A stretch of DNA of 48,896 nucleotides from NCBI GenBank assembly GCA_024330965.1, contig JANDJL010000024.1, positions 1 through 48,896 of the forward strand, written 5' to 3'. The translations under genes and the position numbers were made by a program. Below the pieces are notes generated by a model. It made no database searches and had not been told where the DNA came from. It was given only the letters and a program-made list of their open reading frames with translations. Positions 35,615-44,216 of the stretch are shown one piece after another. Position 1 is the stretch's first letter; each line of letters starts with the position of its first letter. The stretch comes from Nitrospira sp. Lineage in GTDB: Bacteria; Nitrospirota; Nitrospiria; Nitrospirales; Nitrospiraceae.

Positions 35615-36277
35615 TTAAAATATTATACCGCCCACCACCCAATGCCGATCATCCGGCACATCGATCAACAGCCTTGTGAGATTCATCTGGGCAAGTTGCG
35701 AGGCCACTTCATCCTCGGTAAAAGCGGCCAGAAGCGAACGGTAAAAATCCCTCCGCAGCAGAGCCGGCGCGTCGGCTGCATAGCGATCGACGATGGCCTG
35801 AGCGGCCTCCGGTGATTCAGGCCGCAGGAGATCCATCACGAGCACCGGCGAACCCGGTTTCACAAGGAACCGGAGCTTATGCCAAAACTGCAAGGGGTTG
35901 GGCAGATGGTGCAGCAAACTGTTGGAGAGAATCGCATCGGCCTGATGCGAGTCCAGCAGATCTTGAAATCGCTGGCATCGCACCATGACCCGCTCCGACA
36001 AACCGGCCTGCTCGATCATCCGCTCGGCCACTTCGACCATCGGCTGCGACGCATCGACGCCCACGACGCGGCACCCTGGAAACGCCCTTGCAAACCGGAT
36101 CGGAATATCGCCGGGCCCACACCCTACATCAAAGACCAGCCCTTGCGAAAAATCCGGGAAATAGTCTCGAAAGCGATCGACGAACCCTTGATTTTCGACC
36201 GAGAAATCCGCCGCTGCGTAGGCTTCAACCTGCGCGGGATCATCCATCACTTCCGGCTCCAGTTGACGATCCATCAT
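35615..36277 (-). CDS. SAM-dependent methyltransferase
   Basis: 220 residues from the ATG at 36277 (an ATG one codon later is equal). Class I methyltransferase motifs are present: SAM-binding VFDVGCGPGDIPIRFARAFP, acidic loop VVGVDASQPM, and LSNSLLHHLPNPLQFWHKL. The substrate cannot be read. GAGGGGAAAACC before the start is an acceptable ribosome binding site. Longer upstream frames are rejected because they run into non-coding sequence. It shares a two-base stop-to-stop gap with the convergent unknown gene. Confidence 0.9.
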   Translation of the reverse strand: MMDRQLEPEVMDDPAQVEAYAAADFSVENQGFVDRFRDYFPDFSQGLVFDVGCGPGDIPIRFARAFPGCRVVGVDASQPMVEVAERMIEQAGLSERVMVRCQRFQDLLDSHQADAILSNSLLHHLPNPLQFWHKLRFLVKPGSPVLVMDLLRPESPEAAQAIVDRYAADAPALLRRDFYRSLLAAFTEDEVASQLAQMNLTRLLIDVPDDRHWVVGGIIF

Positions 36278-36483
36278 GGTTTTCCCCTCTGGTGTCTCTT
36301 GAGACTTCACGTTCCGGCCCGGTGACCACAACACAACGATGTGACCGCCGCTCGGTCCCGACCGGCCCGGCATAGGCCCATTCGGCTGACAACCATGCGC
36401 TTGACCGCCTCCACCGGTCTTGCTGTAGAAGCGCCGGCAACCGTTCTTTTTGTCATGCTCACCACAACGAAAGGAAGACCATT

Positions 36484-36757
36484 GTGAACAAACAGGATCT
36501 CATCGACGCCGTGGCCAAATTCGCCGACCTTTTTAAAACCGCGTGCAACTCGTGCAGTCAATGGGGTGTTGCGCGCCATCACCGCCGGCCTCACAAAGAA
36601 GCAGCCAGTGTCCCTGATCGGATTTGGCACGTTTAAGATCACCAGCCGTGCCGCCCGCATCGGACGCAACCCGCAAACCGGCAAACCGATCAAGATCAAA
36701 GCTGCCAAAGTTCCGCGATTCAAGCCGGGAAAAGCCTTGAGAGACACCATCCGATAG
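36484..36757 (+). pseudogene. hup: HU-family DNA-binding protein with a frameshift
   Basis: GTG 36484 (after AAAGGAAGACC) opens the normal HU start VNKQDLIDAVAKFADLFK. The rest, from ATRAVNGVLRAITAGLTKKQ to RNPQTGKPIKIKAAKVPRF and ...ALRDTIR, is in the +1 frame (through to TAG at 36755-36757). Both parts are well conserved, so one extra base lies between about 36525 and 36550, most likely in the CTTTTTAAAACC run. This is either a real disabling mutation or a base-calling error. The HU body with its DNA-binding arm is otherwise complete. HU bends and compacts DNA. Confidence 0.85.
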
Positions 36758-36782
36758 CTCGATCCGCCTAATCTTTATGGAA

Positions 36783-36805
36783 GAGGGCTTCGCCGTGAGG
36801 CCCTC
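36783..36805. terminator. hairpin downstream of the HU gene
   Basis: GAGGGCTTC (36783-36791) pairs with GAGGCCCTC (36797-36805) with one wobble, loop GCCGT. It sits 26 bp after the HU stop and before the convergent prmA. No T-tract follows, so a terminator role is only probable. Confidence 0.45.
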
Positions 36806-36909
36806 CCCATTTCACAAGATCCCACGAGGCATTGGTCTGGGCTCACTCTTCGCTACGTAAGAAGCCTCTTGCTTCCCCCTGCATTTGGTCGTCCCTCCGT
36901 GGGGACAGG

Positions 36910-37755
36910 TCAGTGCGGCACACGTAAGAATTCCATCGTCAGCCAGCCGTCCTGTTCCCTCTGTCGCCCAGGGTAGAGCCCCACATTCCCAAAAGCGACC
37001 GCGACCTCCTCCCCCTGATCGGACAACAACCCGGAGACCAACAACCGGTCGGAGGAGTGATGAGCCAGCTTCTCCGCCTGATCAACCAGAGTCCGTTGAT
37101 CGAGATTGGCAAGCACCAGCCGGAACGACATTGATGGATCCAGGTCCTGTAACTCTCCGCACCGAAGGACCAACTCGGATCCAAAGCCGTTGACGCGCGC
37201 AGCTTCCCTCGCACAGTCAATCGCCACAGGGTCCTGATCGATCCCCACTGCCAGAGCGGCACCAAGCCGCAGTGCCACCATCGCCAGGATGCCGCTCCCC
37301 GTTCCGACGTCCAAGACAGTCTCTCCACCCTGCACAACGTCTTCAAGCCACTCAAGCAACAGACGTGTCGTCGCATGATGGCCCGTGCCAAAGGCCTGTT
37401 TGGGGTCTAGAATAATCTCTATCTGGTGAGGGGCGATAGTCACCGCTTCCCAACTCGGCCGAATCACCAGACGCCGTCCGATTCTCAGGGGTTTCATGGA
37501 TTCGGCCCACTGACGATTCCAATCTTGCTGAGGCAGAGGAGTGACAGAGATCACGACGTCTTCATTTTCACCCAGTTGCCGGCAGATGTCCCGAATCCGG
37601 TCAAGACGATCAGGAGACCATTCTGTGGCCGGCCAATAGAGACGAATCGTGTCACCATCTTGCCAGGCACCCCCGACCCGCGGATCACCCAAGATCCCGA
37701 GCACCTCACCCGCATCCAGGGAGGAGCGGATCTGCACCTCGATCCAATCGGTCAT
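36910..37755 (-). CDS. prmA: ribosomal protein L11 methyltransferase
   Basis: 281 residues from the ATG at 37755; an ATG at 37770 is an alternative. PrmA features: the N-terminal substrate-recognition domain, AFGTGHHATTRLLLEWLE, SAM-binding VLDVGTGSGILAMVALRLGA, and LVLANLDQRTL in the position of the usual NILA-type motif. It trimethylates L11 in the ribosome. It is divergent from the MutS-like gene; the promoter for that gene overlaps the region just upstream of this start. Confidence 0.9.
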   Translation of the reverse strand: MTDWIEVQIRSSLDAGEVLGILGDPRVGGAWQDGDTIRLYWPATEWSPDRLDRIRDICRQLGENEDVVISVTPLPQQDWNRQWAESMKPLRIGRRLVIRPSWEAVTIAPHQIEIILDPKQAFGTGHHATTRLLLEWLEDVVQGGETVLDVGTGSGILAMVALRLGAALAVGIDQDPVAIDCAREAARVNGFGSELVLRCGELQDLDPSMSFRLVLANLDQRTLVDQAEKLAHHSSDRLLVSGLLSDQGEEVAVAFGNVGLYPGRQREQDGWLTMEFLRVPH

Positions 37756-37769
37756 TCGTTCCGAAATCA

Positions 37770-37799
37770 TTGACGCCGTCCCAACCTTCCCAGTATGGT
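37770..37799 (+). promoter_or_regulatory. candidate promoter of the MutS-like gene
   Basis: TTGACG (37770-37775), an 18-bp spacer and TATGGT (37794-37799). The ATG at 37809 follows after 9 bases, so the leader would be only about 3 nt. This is one of four near-leaderless arrangements in the window. Confidence 0.45.
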
Positions 37800-37808
37800 C
37801 ACGGCACA

Positions 37809-39671
37809 ATGGACCACCGTTCACGAGCCTCCCGTTCTCGAGCTGAACACTTCGATCGGCTGATCGGCCGAATCGACCGTTTGATCGGCCAAGGCATGGC
37901 CATCAGCGCCCGATTCACGACCTGGAGACTCGTGATTTTCGTGACTGGTCTTGTCTGCATCGTCACGCTCTATCGATCCGGCTGGTATCATGCGGGAAAT
38001 GCGGCGCTGGCTGGGTTCATCGGATTGTTCCTCGCCGTGGCGGCGTATCATAACAAACTGGAGGGAGCAATTCAGAGACTGAGACGGTGGAAGCAGATCA
38101 AGACCATTCACCTCGCAAGGCTCAAACTGGATTGGCCGTCCCTGCCTCTGCGCCAGTGGGAGGCTCCGCCTTCCCATCTCTATGCCAAAGATCTTGATCT
38201 GGTCGGTCCCCATTCGCTGCTTCACTTGCTGGACACCACCATCTCGGACCACGGACGCACTCGATTGACCTCCTGGCTGCTCGATCAGCCTCCGACTCCT
38301 GAAACATGGACGAGACGCCAACAAGTGGTCAGAGACCTCACAGCCCGCTCGCTCTTCCGCGATCGCCTGGCCCTTTTGGCTCAACTGGCAGGCGACGAGG
38401 AAATCAACGGTCGCCGCCTTGAGGCTGCACTGCTGCACCCAGTCGGCTTTCGGCAATTGCACGTGATCCTGGCCATCCAGACTTGCCTGGCCTGCGGTAC
38501 CATTCTGCTCGGCACCGGCGCCTTACTCGGCTGGATCCCCGGCTACTGGATGTTTTCGTTCGGTGCCTATGTCGTGATCTACTTCCTAACCGATCAGGGG
38601 GAGGAGTTGCTCGAACATGCGGTGGGCCTGCACCATGAAATGGAGCGATTGGGAACGGTCCTCTGTTATGTGGAGCGGCAGGCACAGCGACGACCGTCGG
38701 CTCTGGCTGAGCTTTGTGCACCGCTCATCACCAGAACCGCGGCCCCCTCTCTCCATGTCAAACAGGTCGCGCGGACCTTACACGCCATCAGTGTCAAGGC
38801 CAATCCCCTACTCCATCTATTTGTCAACGCCCTCTGTCCCTGGGATCTCTGGTTCGCCCGCCGCCTCTCGCTGATTCAAACAGCCATTCGTGACCACCTC
38901 CCTCTTTGGCTGGACTGTCTCGCAGAGATCGAAGCGGCCTGCGCCCTTGCAAATTTTTCTCACCTTCATCCGGACTATGCTTGGCCAACGTTGAACGATC
39001 CCGCCTCCGACCAACCCGTTCCCGGTGTCCTGATCGCCGCCCGGCGGCTCGGCCATCCTCTTCTGCCCGGCAATAGCCGCATCCCCAATGATTTCCAATT
39101 GGAGGGGCTCGGCTCTATCCATCTGATCACCGGCTCCAACATGTCCGGGAAAAGCACCTTTTTGCGGACCGTCGGCATCAATCTCTGCCTGGCTCAGGCC
39201 GGAGCGCCAGTCTGCGCCGCCGATTTTCGGTGGACGTGGAGCCGCCTTGCCTGTTGCATTCGCATCGATGATTCGCTTGATGCAGGCCTGTCCTTTTTTT
39301 ATGCCGAAGTCAAACGTCTCAAGGCAATTTTGGATTTGACGAGCGTCCGCGGTGAAGCCCCGGTGCTGTTCTTAATCGATGAGATTTTTCGAGGGACCAA
39401 TAACCGCGAACGGCTCATCGGCAGTCGGGCCTACATTAGAACCCTCTCCATGAGCCATGGGTTCGGATTGATCAGCACACACGACCTGGAACTGACCGAT
39501 CTCGAAAAGGACATTCCCTCTCTGACCAACTTCCACTTTCGGGAGACCGTCTCGGGAAGCACCTTGCATTTCGACTATCAGTTGCACTCCGGCCCCTGTC
39601 CCACAACGAACGCCCTCCGGATCATGCAGCTCGAAGGCTTACCGATCTCATCCGAAAACAATGGCGCATAG
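37809..39671 (+). CDS. membrane-anchored MutS-like ATPase
   Basis: 620 residues from the ATG at 37809; a TTG upstream is in frame. Two N-terminal hydrophobic segments (LVIFVTGLVCIVTLY, GNAALAGFIGLFLAVAAY, about 40-80) are followed by a MutS core and lever-like region with two further hydrophobic segments (about 220-260). The ATPase domain has Walker A TGSNMSGKST (441-450) and Walker B LFLIDEIFRGTNNRE, with ISTHDLEL further on. It lacks the mismatch-binding domain I with its Phe-x-Glu motif. So it is not a standard MutS; related proteins of unknown role occur in other bacteria. The downstream gene overlaps it by 11 bp. Confidence 0.85.
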   Translation: MDHRSRASRSRAEHFDRLIGRIDRLIGQGMAISARFTTWRLVIFVTGLVCIVTLYRSGWYHAGNAALAGFIGLFLAVAAYHNKLEGAIQRLRRWKQIKTIHLARLKLDWPSLPLRQWEAPPSHLYAKDLDLVGPHSLLHLLDTTISDHGRTRLTSWLLDQPPTPETWTRRQQVVRDLTARSLFRDRLALLAQLAGDEEINGRRLEAALLHPVGFRQLHVILAIQTCLACGTILLGTGALLGWIPGYWMFSFGAYVVIYFLTDQGEELLEHAVGLHHEMERLGTVLCYVERQAQRRPSALAELCAPLITRTAAPSLHVKQVARTLHAISVKANPLLHLFVNALCPWDLWFARRLSLIQTAIRDHLPLWLDCLAEIEAACALANFSHLHPDYAWPTLNDPASDQPVPGVLIAARRLGHPLLPGNSRIPNDFQLEGLGSIHLITGSNMSGKSTFLRTVGINLCLAQAGAPVCAADFRWTWSRLACCIRIDDSLDAGLSFFYAEVKRLKAILDLTSVRGEAPVLFLIDEIFRGTNNRERLIGSRAYIRTLSMSHGFGLISTHDLELTDLEKDIPSLTNFHFRETVSGSTLHFDYQLHSGPCPTTNALRIMQLEGLPISSENNGA

Positions 39672-40695
39672 GACCCCGATCGATACGATGGCCAATCATG
39701 TCTTGCTTTCCAGGTTGTCGAAGCCACAGCCCCGCATCGACTCATGGCGCTGGGCGCAACAATCCCGACCACGATGGCCACGGTTGTTGGTGGGCCTCTG
39801 GTCCATCCCCCTGCTCCTCCAAGTGGGATGTGGCCTTGCACAATTCGCCACCTGCGCGCCCCACACCAAAGAAACCGCTGTTCCTCGTTTGACATGGACC
39901 GAATGTTTCGGTCATCCCCTGACTCACAGCGGAATCACGCACTCGGTCTATTGTCTCGATGATGGGAGAGCAAAACCCCCGGTCATCCTCCTGCACGAAT
40001 TGACGGGCCTCACCCCTGGCACACTCGCCTACGCGGAAGAACTGTCCGAACAGTTCACCGTGTATGTCCCGCTGCTGTTCGGGACCAAGAGCCGGTTCTC
40101 ACCGGCCAGTGGACTCTGGGCCTATTGGTTCGGTGGACTGTTGGATTTCTTCCCGCACGGCGAATGGGGCCTGCCGTCCCACGGCAGTCAGCCGATCGTC
40201 CACTGGCTCCGTGGCCTTGTGTCGCACGTGGTTGCCCGCCATCAGGGACAACGGATCGGCATTATCGGTAATTGCATGACCGGTTCGTTGCCGCTGGCAC
40301 TGCTGGATGCCCCAGAAGTTGTGGCAGTGGTCGTCGCCCAACCGGCCTTGCCTATGAGGGTGTGGTGGGTTTCGGATGAAGACCGATCGTCACTCGGCCT
40401 CTCTTCCGAGGACCTCACGATCGCGCGGCAGAGTTCGGCAAAAATCTACGGAGTGCGTTTTGAAACTGACTGCATGGCCGACCGAGCAAAACATTTGGTG
40501 ATGCAACGAGAATTCGGCGATCGGTTTCGAGACGGCGAGATTCCGGCCCATACCTATCAGCCCGACGGCCAACGGATCAATGCCCATAGCACGTTAATAG
40601 CTTCCTGGGGCGCACCGGGTCTGGTCGGACAGGCGTCTCGCCGGGCCAGGACACACGTGCAACAATTTCTCCTGGATGAATTGCGAACGCCGTAA
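39661..40695 (+). CDS. dienelactone-hydrolase-like lipoprotein
   Basis: 344 residues. After a long polar N-terminus a hydrophobic segment ends in a lipobox-like LLQVGCG. The alpha/beta-hydrolase fold carries IGNCMTGSLPLALLD, where Cys is in the nucleophile position as in dienelactone hydrolases, and ILLHELTGLTPGTLAYAEEL for the oxyanion region. The catalytic His is probably in NAHSTLIA. The substrate is unknown. An 11-bp overlap with the MutS-like gene shows translational coupling; the start could instead be 39688. Confidence 0.78.
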   Translation: MAHRTPIDTMANHVLLSRLSKPQPRIDSWRWAQQSRPRWPRLLVGLWSIPLLLQVGCGLAQFATCAPHTKETAVPRLTWTECFGHPLTHSGITHSVYCLDDGRAKPPVILLHELTGLTPGTLAYAEELSEQFTVYVPLLFGTKSRFSPASGLWAYWFGGLLDFFPHGEWGLPSHGSQPIVHWLRGLVSHVVARHQGQRIGIIGNCMTGSLPLALLDAPEVVAVVVAQPALPMRVWWVSDEDRSSLGLSSEDLTIARQSSAKIYGVRFETDCMADRAKHLVMQREFGDRFRDGEIPAHTYQPDGQRINAHSTLIASWGAPGLVGQASRRARTHVQQFLLDELRTP

Positions 40696-40780
40696 ACGAA
40701 GGCCATACAGGGCTCTTTACGCTACATCCTCCAACCAGAGGCACTCTCGCTCCAGGCCTCGACGGCAAGGCCACCATCGC

Positions 40781-42217
40781 TCATCCACGGATCGCGGTCG
40801 AATAGCCTTCTTTGGACTGCCAGCCGGCCGTTCGCACCATGTTGCCCCACTCAGCTTTCGTGCCGCGCAGCCAACGGAAAAAGCCAATCAATTTCCAGTA
40901 GGCATTGAGTTGTCGATATCCAAAATTCTCCAGGATGGCGACAACTACTAATTTCCAGAAATCCAATGGCCGCTGGTAGACGCGAAAGGTCAATTCCTCC
41001 ATGAGAATCGCGCTCAAAGAGAGACAGATTCCCAGCTCGACCGCCACCAGCATGGTGACCATCCAGACCTGCAACGAGACCATGCCAAGCAGCAATCCCA
41101 TCAGCAAGAGGCCGTATCCCAGAACCTCAAAGAGAGGCCCATACCATTCAAACAGGATCATAAAGGGAAACGCGAGCCACCCAACCAGTCCTCCCTTGGG
41201 ATGACAGCACAACCCCATATGACCGGCTAAACTCTCGCAAAGACCTCGCTGCCACCGGATCCGCTGGCTCTTGAGCGTGCGCCAATCCTCCGGCACCTCG
41301 GTCCAACAGACAGGATCCGGTACATAGGTGATCCGATACGGAAGCCCAGCCAGGCGATAGTAGTGATGGAGACGCACGACCAGCTCCATGTCTTCGCCAA
41401 CCGTATCGGTACGATAGCCGCCAACTTTTAACACTGCTTCTTTGCGGAACAGACCAAACGCCCCCGAGATGATCAACATGGCATTGAGCGGAGACCATCC
41501 TTGTCGTCCAGCCAAGAAGGCACGCAAGTATTCAACGAGTTGCAGCAGCGCGAGAAACCGAGACGGCAGCCCCACCGATTTGAGCAACCCGTTCTCGACG
41601 ACACATCCATTGGCCACCCGAATCGTTCCGCCGGCTGCAATTGTCCGATGGTCCAGTAAAAAGGGCTGAGCGACCCGATAGAGACTGTCTTTGGACAAGA
41701 TACTGTCCGCATCAATGCAGCAGAACAGTGGCGCGGTCGAGACATTAATCCCGGCATTCAAGGCGTCGGCCTTTCCCCCATTGTCTTTATCCACGACACA
41801 GACATTGGGGTAGATCGACGACCGATAGAGGGCCCGGATGGGTTTGGTCGGGAGATCGTGGGCATAGGCTTCAGGAAAGGGTTTGAGTTTCAGTTGCTCG
41901 CGTAGCACGGTGAGCGTGTCGTCTTTCGACCCATCATTGACGACAATGATTTCATAGTTGGAGTAGTCCAGTTGAAGCAGAGAGCGAACAGAGCCGACAA
42001 TCGTGGCCGCTTCATTATGGGCCGGCACGATGATGCTGATTTGCGGCTCATAGCCGGTCAAGGTTACATGGCTCCCTTGCCCCATTCGTTCTTCAAAGTA
42101 TAGCCGAAGCCAGACAAGAGAGACCGCATTGATCATCAGATACGCCGCTGTCAAGGCGATTAAATACAGCAGGAAGAGCACCTGAACGGCGAGGAAGAAT
42201 GTTTTAAACAGTTCCAT
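40781..42217 (-). CDS. processive family 2 glycosyltransferase (cellulose/PNAG synthase-like)
   Basis: 478 residues with one membrane helix at the N-terminus and three to four at the C-terminus around an intracellular GT2 domain. Motifs: IIVVNDGSKDDT, CCIDADSILSKDS (DxD), GEDMELVVRLH and the processive QRIRWQRG (QxxRW). It should polymerise a beta-linked polysaccharide from UDP-sugar while passing it across the membrane. It is divergent from the YaiO/HEAT genes, with 616 bp between, and probably belongs to the same exopolysaccharide locus. No PilZ domain is present. Confidence 0.92.
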   Translation of the reverse strand: MELFKTFFLAVQVLFLLYLIALTAAYLMINAVSLVWLRLYFEERMGQGSHVTLTGYEPQISIIVPAHNEAATIVGSVRSLLQLDYSNYEIIVVNDGSKDDTLTVLREQLKLKPFPEAYAHDLPTKPIRALYRSSIYPNVCVVDKDNGGKADALNAGINVSTAPLFCCIDADSILSKDSLYRVAQPFLLDHRTIAAGGTIRVANGCVVENGLLKSVGLPSRFLALLQLVEYLRAFLAGRQGWSPLNAMLIISGAFGLFRKEAVLKVGGYRTDTVGEDMELVVRLHHYYRLAGLPYRITYVPDPVCWTEVPEDWRTLKSQRIRWQRGLCESLAGHMGLCCHPKGGLVGWLAFPFMILFEWYGPLFEVLGYGLLLMGLLLGMVSLQVWMVTMLVAVELGICLSLSAILMEELTFRVYQRPLDFWKLVVVAILENFGYRQLNAYWKLIGFFRWLRGTKAEWGNMVRTAGWQSKEGYSTAIRG

Positions 42218-42833
42218 CAGTCCCCCGGAACAAGCGGTCTGATTCTGACACGGTCTTTGTTGAACGTTGTTCTCCGCCCTCTATCGATCAACTATCGGTT
42301 AGCCAGCCCAAAGTCTTGAGTGGAACCTGCTCTCATGATCACCGAGGACGTAAGAGTAAGGGGCGGAGTTTCCTTACTGTTACCAGTTGCCTCCCCTCGG
42401 AGACCGCTCGATGCTCTGGTGTCCCGATCGGCGTGGCTCATCCAGGCTCTTACCTCCCTGCAACAGTTAACCCTCCCCACAACAGAGACGCACGGTCATG
42501 AAGTATCAGCCCGTTTAGCCTCAAGCCGACGTCGTCCTTTCACCTCTACATGTTAAGTAACACAGCGTCATAACCGATAACGATGTGTCAGTAAGCACAA
42601 CCATTGGGCTTGTCCTTGAGCAAGGAGGGTTCGAACATCACGAGAGACCACTTTATTGAACCATTTTGCTCATGGACGTACTGCCCTTGCCAACAGACTA
42701 TGCTCAAGAAACGTACGGTTCTCTTGGGGAATCAAGAGTGCTTTCGGAGCTCATGAACAGAAGCACCAGCCCTGAAATGCACATCCCTACTGGAATCCGG
42801 TGGATGTCCTCGTAGAGCATCTCGCAATCGGTC
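42218..42833. other. divergent control region of the polysaccharide locus
   Basis: 616 bp with no credible coding frame and lower GC than the flanking genes. No clear riboswitch or terminator is visible. The only sizeable inverted sequence is a weak GTAAG/CTTAC pair near 42350-42376. Promoters for both the GT2 gene and the YaiO gene must lie here. Confidence 0.45.
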
Positions 42834-44195
42834 ATGCTGGTGAGAAGACTGAAACGAAGCGATTTTCTCTTCCTGGTCATTCCTGTCTGGTTCACCCTCT
42901 CTGGGGTAACCAGTGCCGGTTCTCAGCCTCTCACCCCTTCCGCACCAGCATCTCCATCAACAACGGCCTCTCTGGTCGAGCGGGCAAAGCAATTGGAAAC
43001 CGCTGAGCGGTACCAAGAAGCCATAGCCGTCTACCGCCAAATTCTTGTGATTGACCCGGAGAACGATGACGTCCGAGCCTCTCTGGCCCGACTGTTGTCA
43101 TGGCAAGGGTCCTCTACCGAAGCGATCGAGCTCTACAGAGTGATCCTTCAGCGACATCCAGACGACCTGGACATCCAAACTTCCCTGGCGAGGGTGCTTT
43201 CCTGGCAACGATCAACAGAAGAGTCGAGAGCGTTGTATCAAGCCGTGTTGTCAAAAGACCCTCAACATGTGGAGGCTCTTGAGGGACTGGGCAATCTGTT
43301 TTACTGGGAAGGTCGCCTGGAAGAGGCGCTCTCTCACTATGAACAGGCCTATGCTCTGTCCAACAGTCCAACCTTGGCCGAACGGGTCGCGCTGATCAAA
43401 CGTCAGCAGTCCACAGGGACTCAAGCCCAAAGAGCAATTGCCTCCTCTCCTCAAGCCCCTCTCGGATCCCGAGACTCGACAGTACAGTTACCGTTCCGTG
43501 ATTATGTCCGAATCGGATATGGCCAGTTTTCCTATACGCGAAATATTCCCAACGAGCATAACGTGGTGATTGAGGCAGCGAAGTCTGTGGGGGATCAAAC
43601 GTTGGTCGGCAGAGTCGAATCGCTGCATCGGTTTGGCCTCCATGACGTTCCGTTTTCAGCAGAGTTATACAGCCCCCTCTGGCAACGTGCTTGGGGCTAT
43701 GTCGGCGCACAGGGAACCGTTAACGCCGAGTTCACACCGGTCTATTCCGTTGGCGGCGAGGTGTACCAGGGTCTTGGTATCATTCATTCCGCTCTTTCCA
43801 TTTTTGAAGCTTCCATGGGCTACCGCCGCCTCTCGTACAAGACGGACGACATCGATCTCGTGATGCCGAGCTTCACCATCTATCTGCCGTTCGACACCTG
43901 GATCACAGAACAACTGTACTGGGTCCCGAAAACCGGCGCCTTAACGTTGGCGTCTCGCCTGACGTGGCGCCCTACCCCTCGCATTCAGTTCTTCGCTTCT
44001 GGATCCTTCGGCACCACCGGCGAACGAATCATCGCAACACAAGACTTAACGAGGATTCAAAGCCATGCCATTCAGGGCGGAGCGATCGTTCCTGTAGCGG
44101 AGCGGATTTCTTTGGAAGCGACGGGCTTTTACGAGGACCGAGGGTTCCTCTATTCCAGGCAAGGAGGGCTCTTCAGCCTCATCTACCACTGGTAA
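42834..44195 (+). CDS. YaiO-type outer-membrane barrel with TPR repeats
   Basis: 453 residues. A signal peptide (FLFLVIPVWFTLSGVTSAGS) is followed by three to four TPRs (about 45-185; for example AERYQEAIAVYRQILVIDPE and LARLLSWQGSSTEAIELYR). A C-terminal YaiO-like beta-barrel (about 220-453) ends in GLFSLIYHW. TPR plus barrel resembles polysaccharide export proteins such as BcsC, PgaA and AlgK/AlgE. The HEAT-repeat gene follows after 21 bp, so they share a transcript. No strong ribosome binding site precedes the ATG. Confidence 0.85.
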   Translation: MLVRRLKRSDFLFLVIPVWFTLSGVTSAGSQPLTPSAPASPSTTASLVERAKQLETAERYQEAIAVYRQILVIDPENDDVRASLARLLSWQGSSTEAIELYRVILQRHPDDLDIQTSLARVLSWQRSTEESRALYQAVLSKDPQHVEALEGLGNLFYWEGRLEEALSHYEQAYALSNSPTLAERVALIKRQQSTGTQAQRAIASSPQAPLGSRDSTVQLPFRDYVRIGYGQFSYTRNIPNEHNVVIEAAKSVGDQTLVGRVESLHRFGLHDVPFSAELYSPLWQRAWGYVGAQGTVNAEFTPVYSVGGEVYQGLGIIHSALSIFEASMGYRRLSYKTDDIDLVMPSFTIYLPFDTWITEQLYWVPKTGALTLASRLTWRPTPRIQFFASGSFGTTGERIIATQDLTRIQSHAIQGGAIVPVAERISLEATGFYEDRGFLYSRQGGLFSLIYHW

Positions 44196-44216
44196 CCTTG
44201 CGCACAGACGACGGCT

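Noticed and set aside
42218..42833. Possible c-di-GMP riboswitch in the polysaccharide control region
   Set aside because: The conserved GEMM motifs are not visible; only a weak inverted repeat is present.
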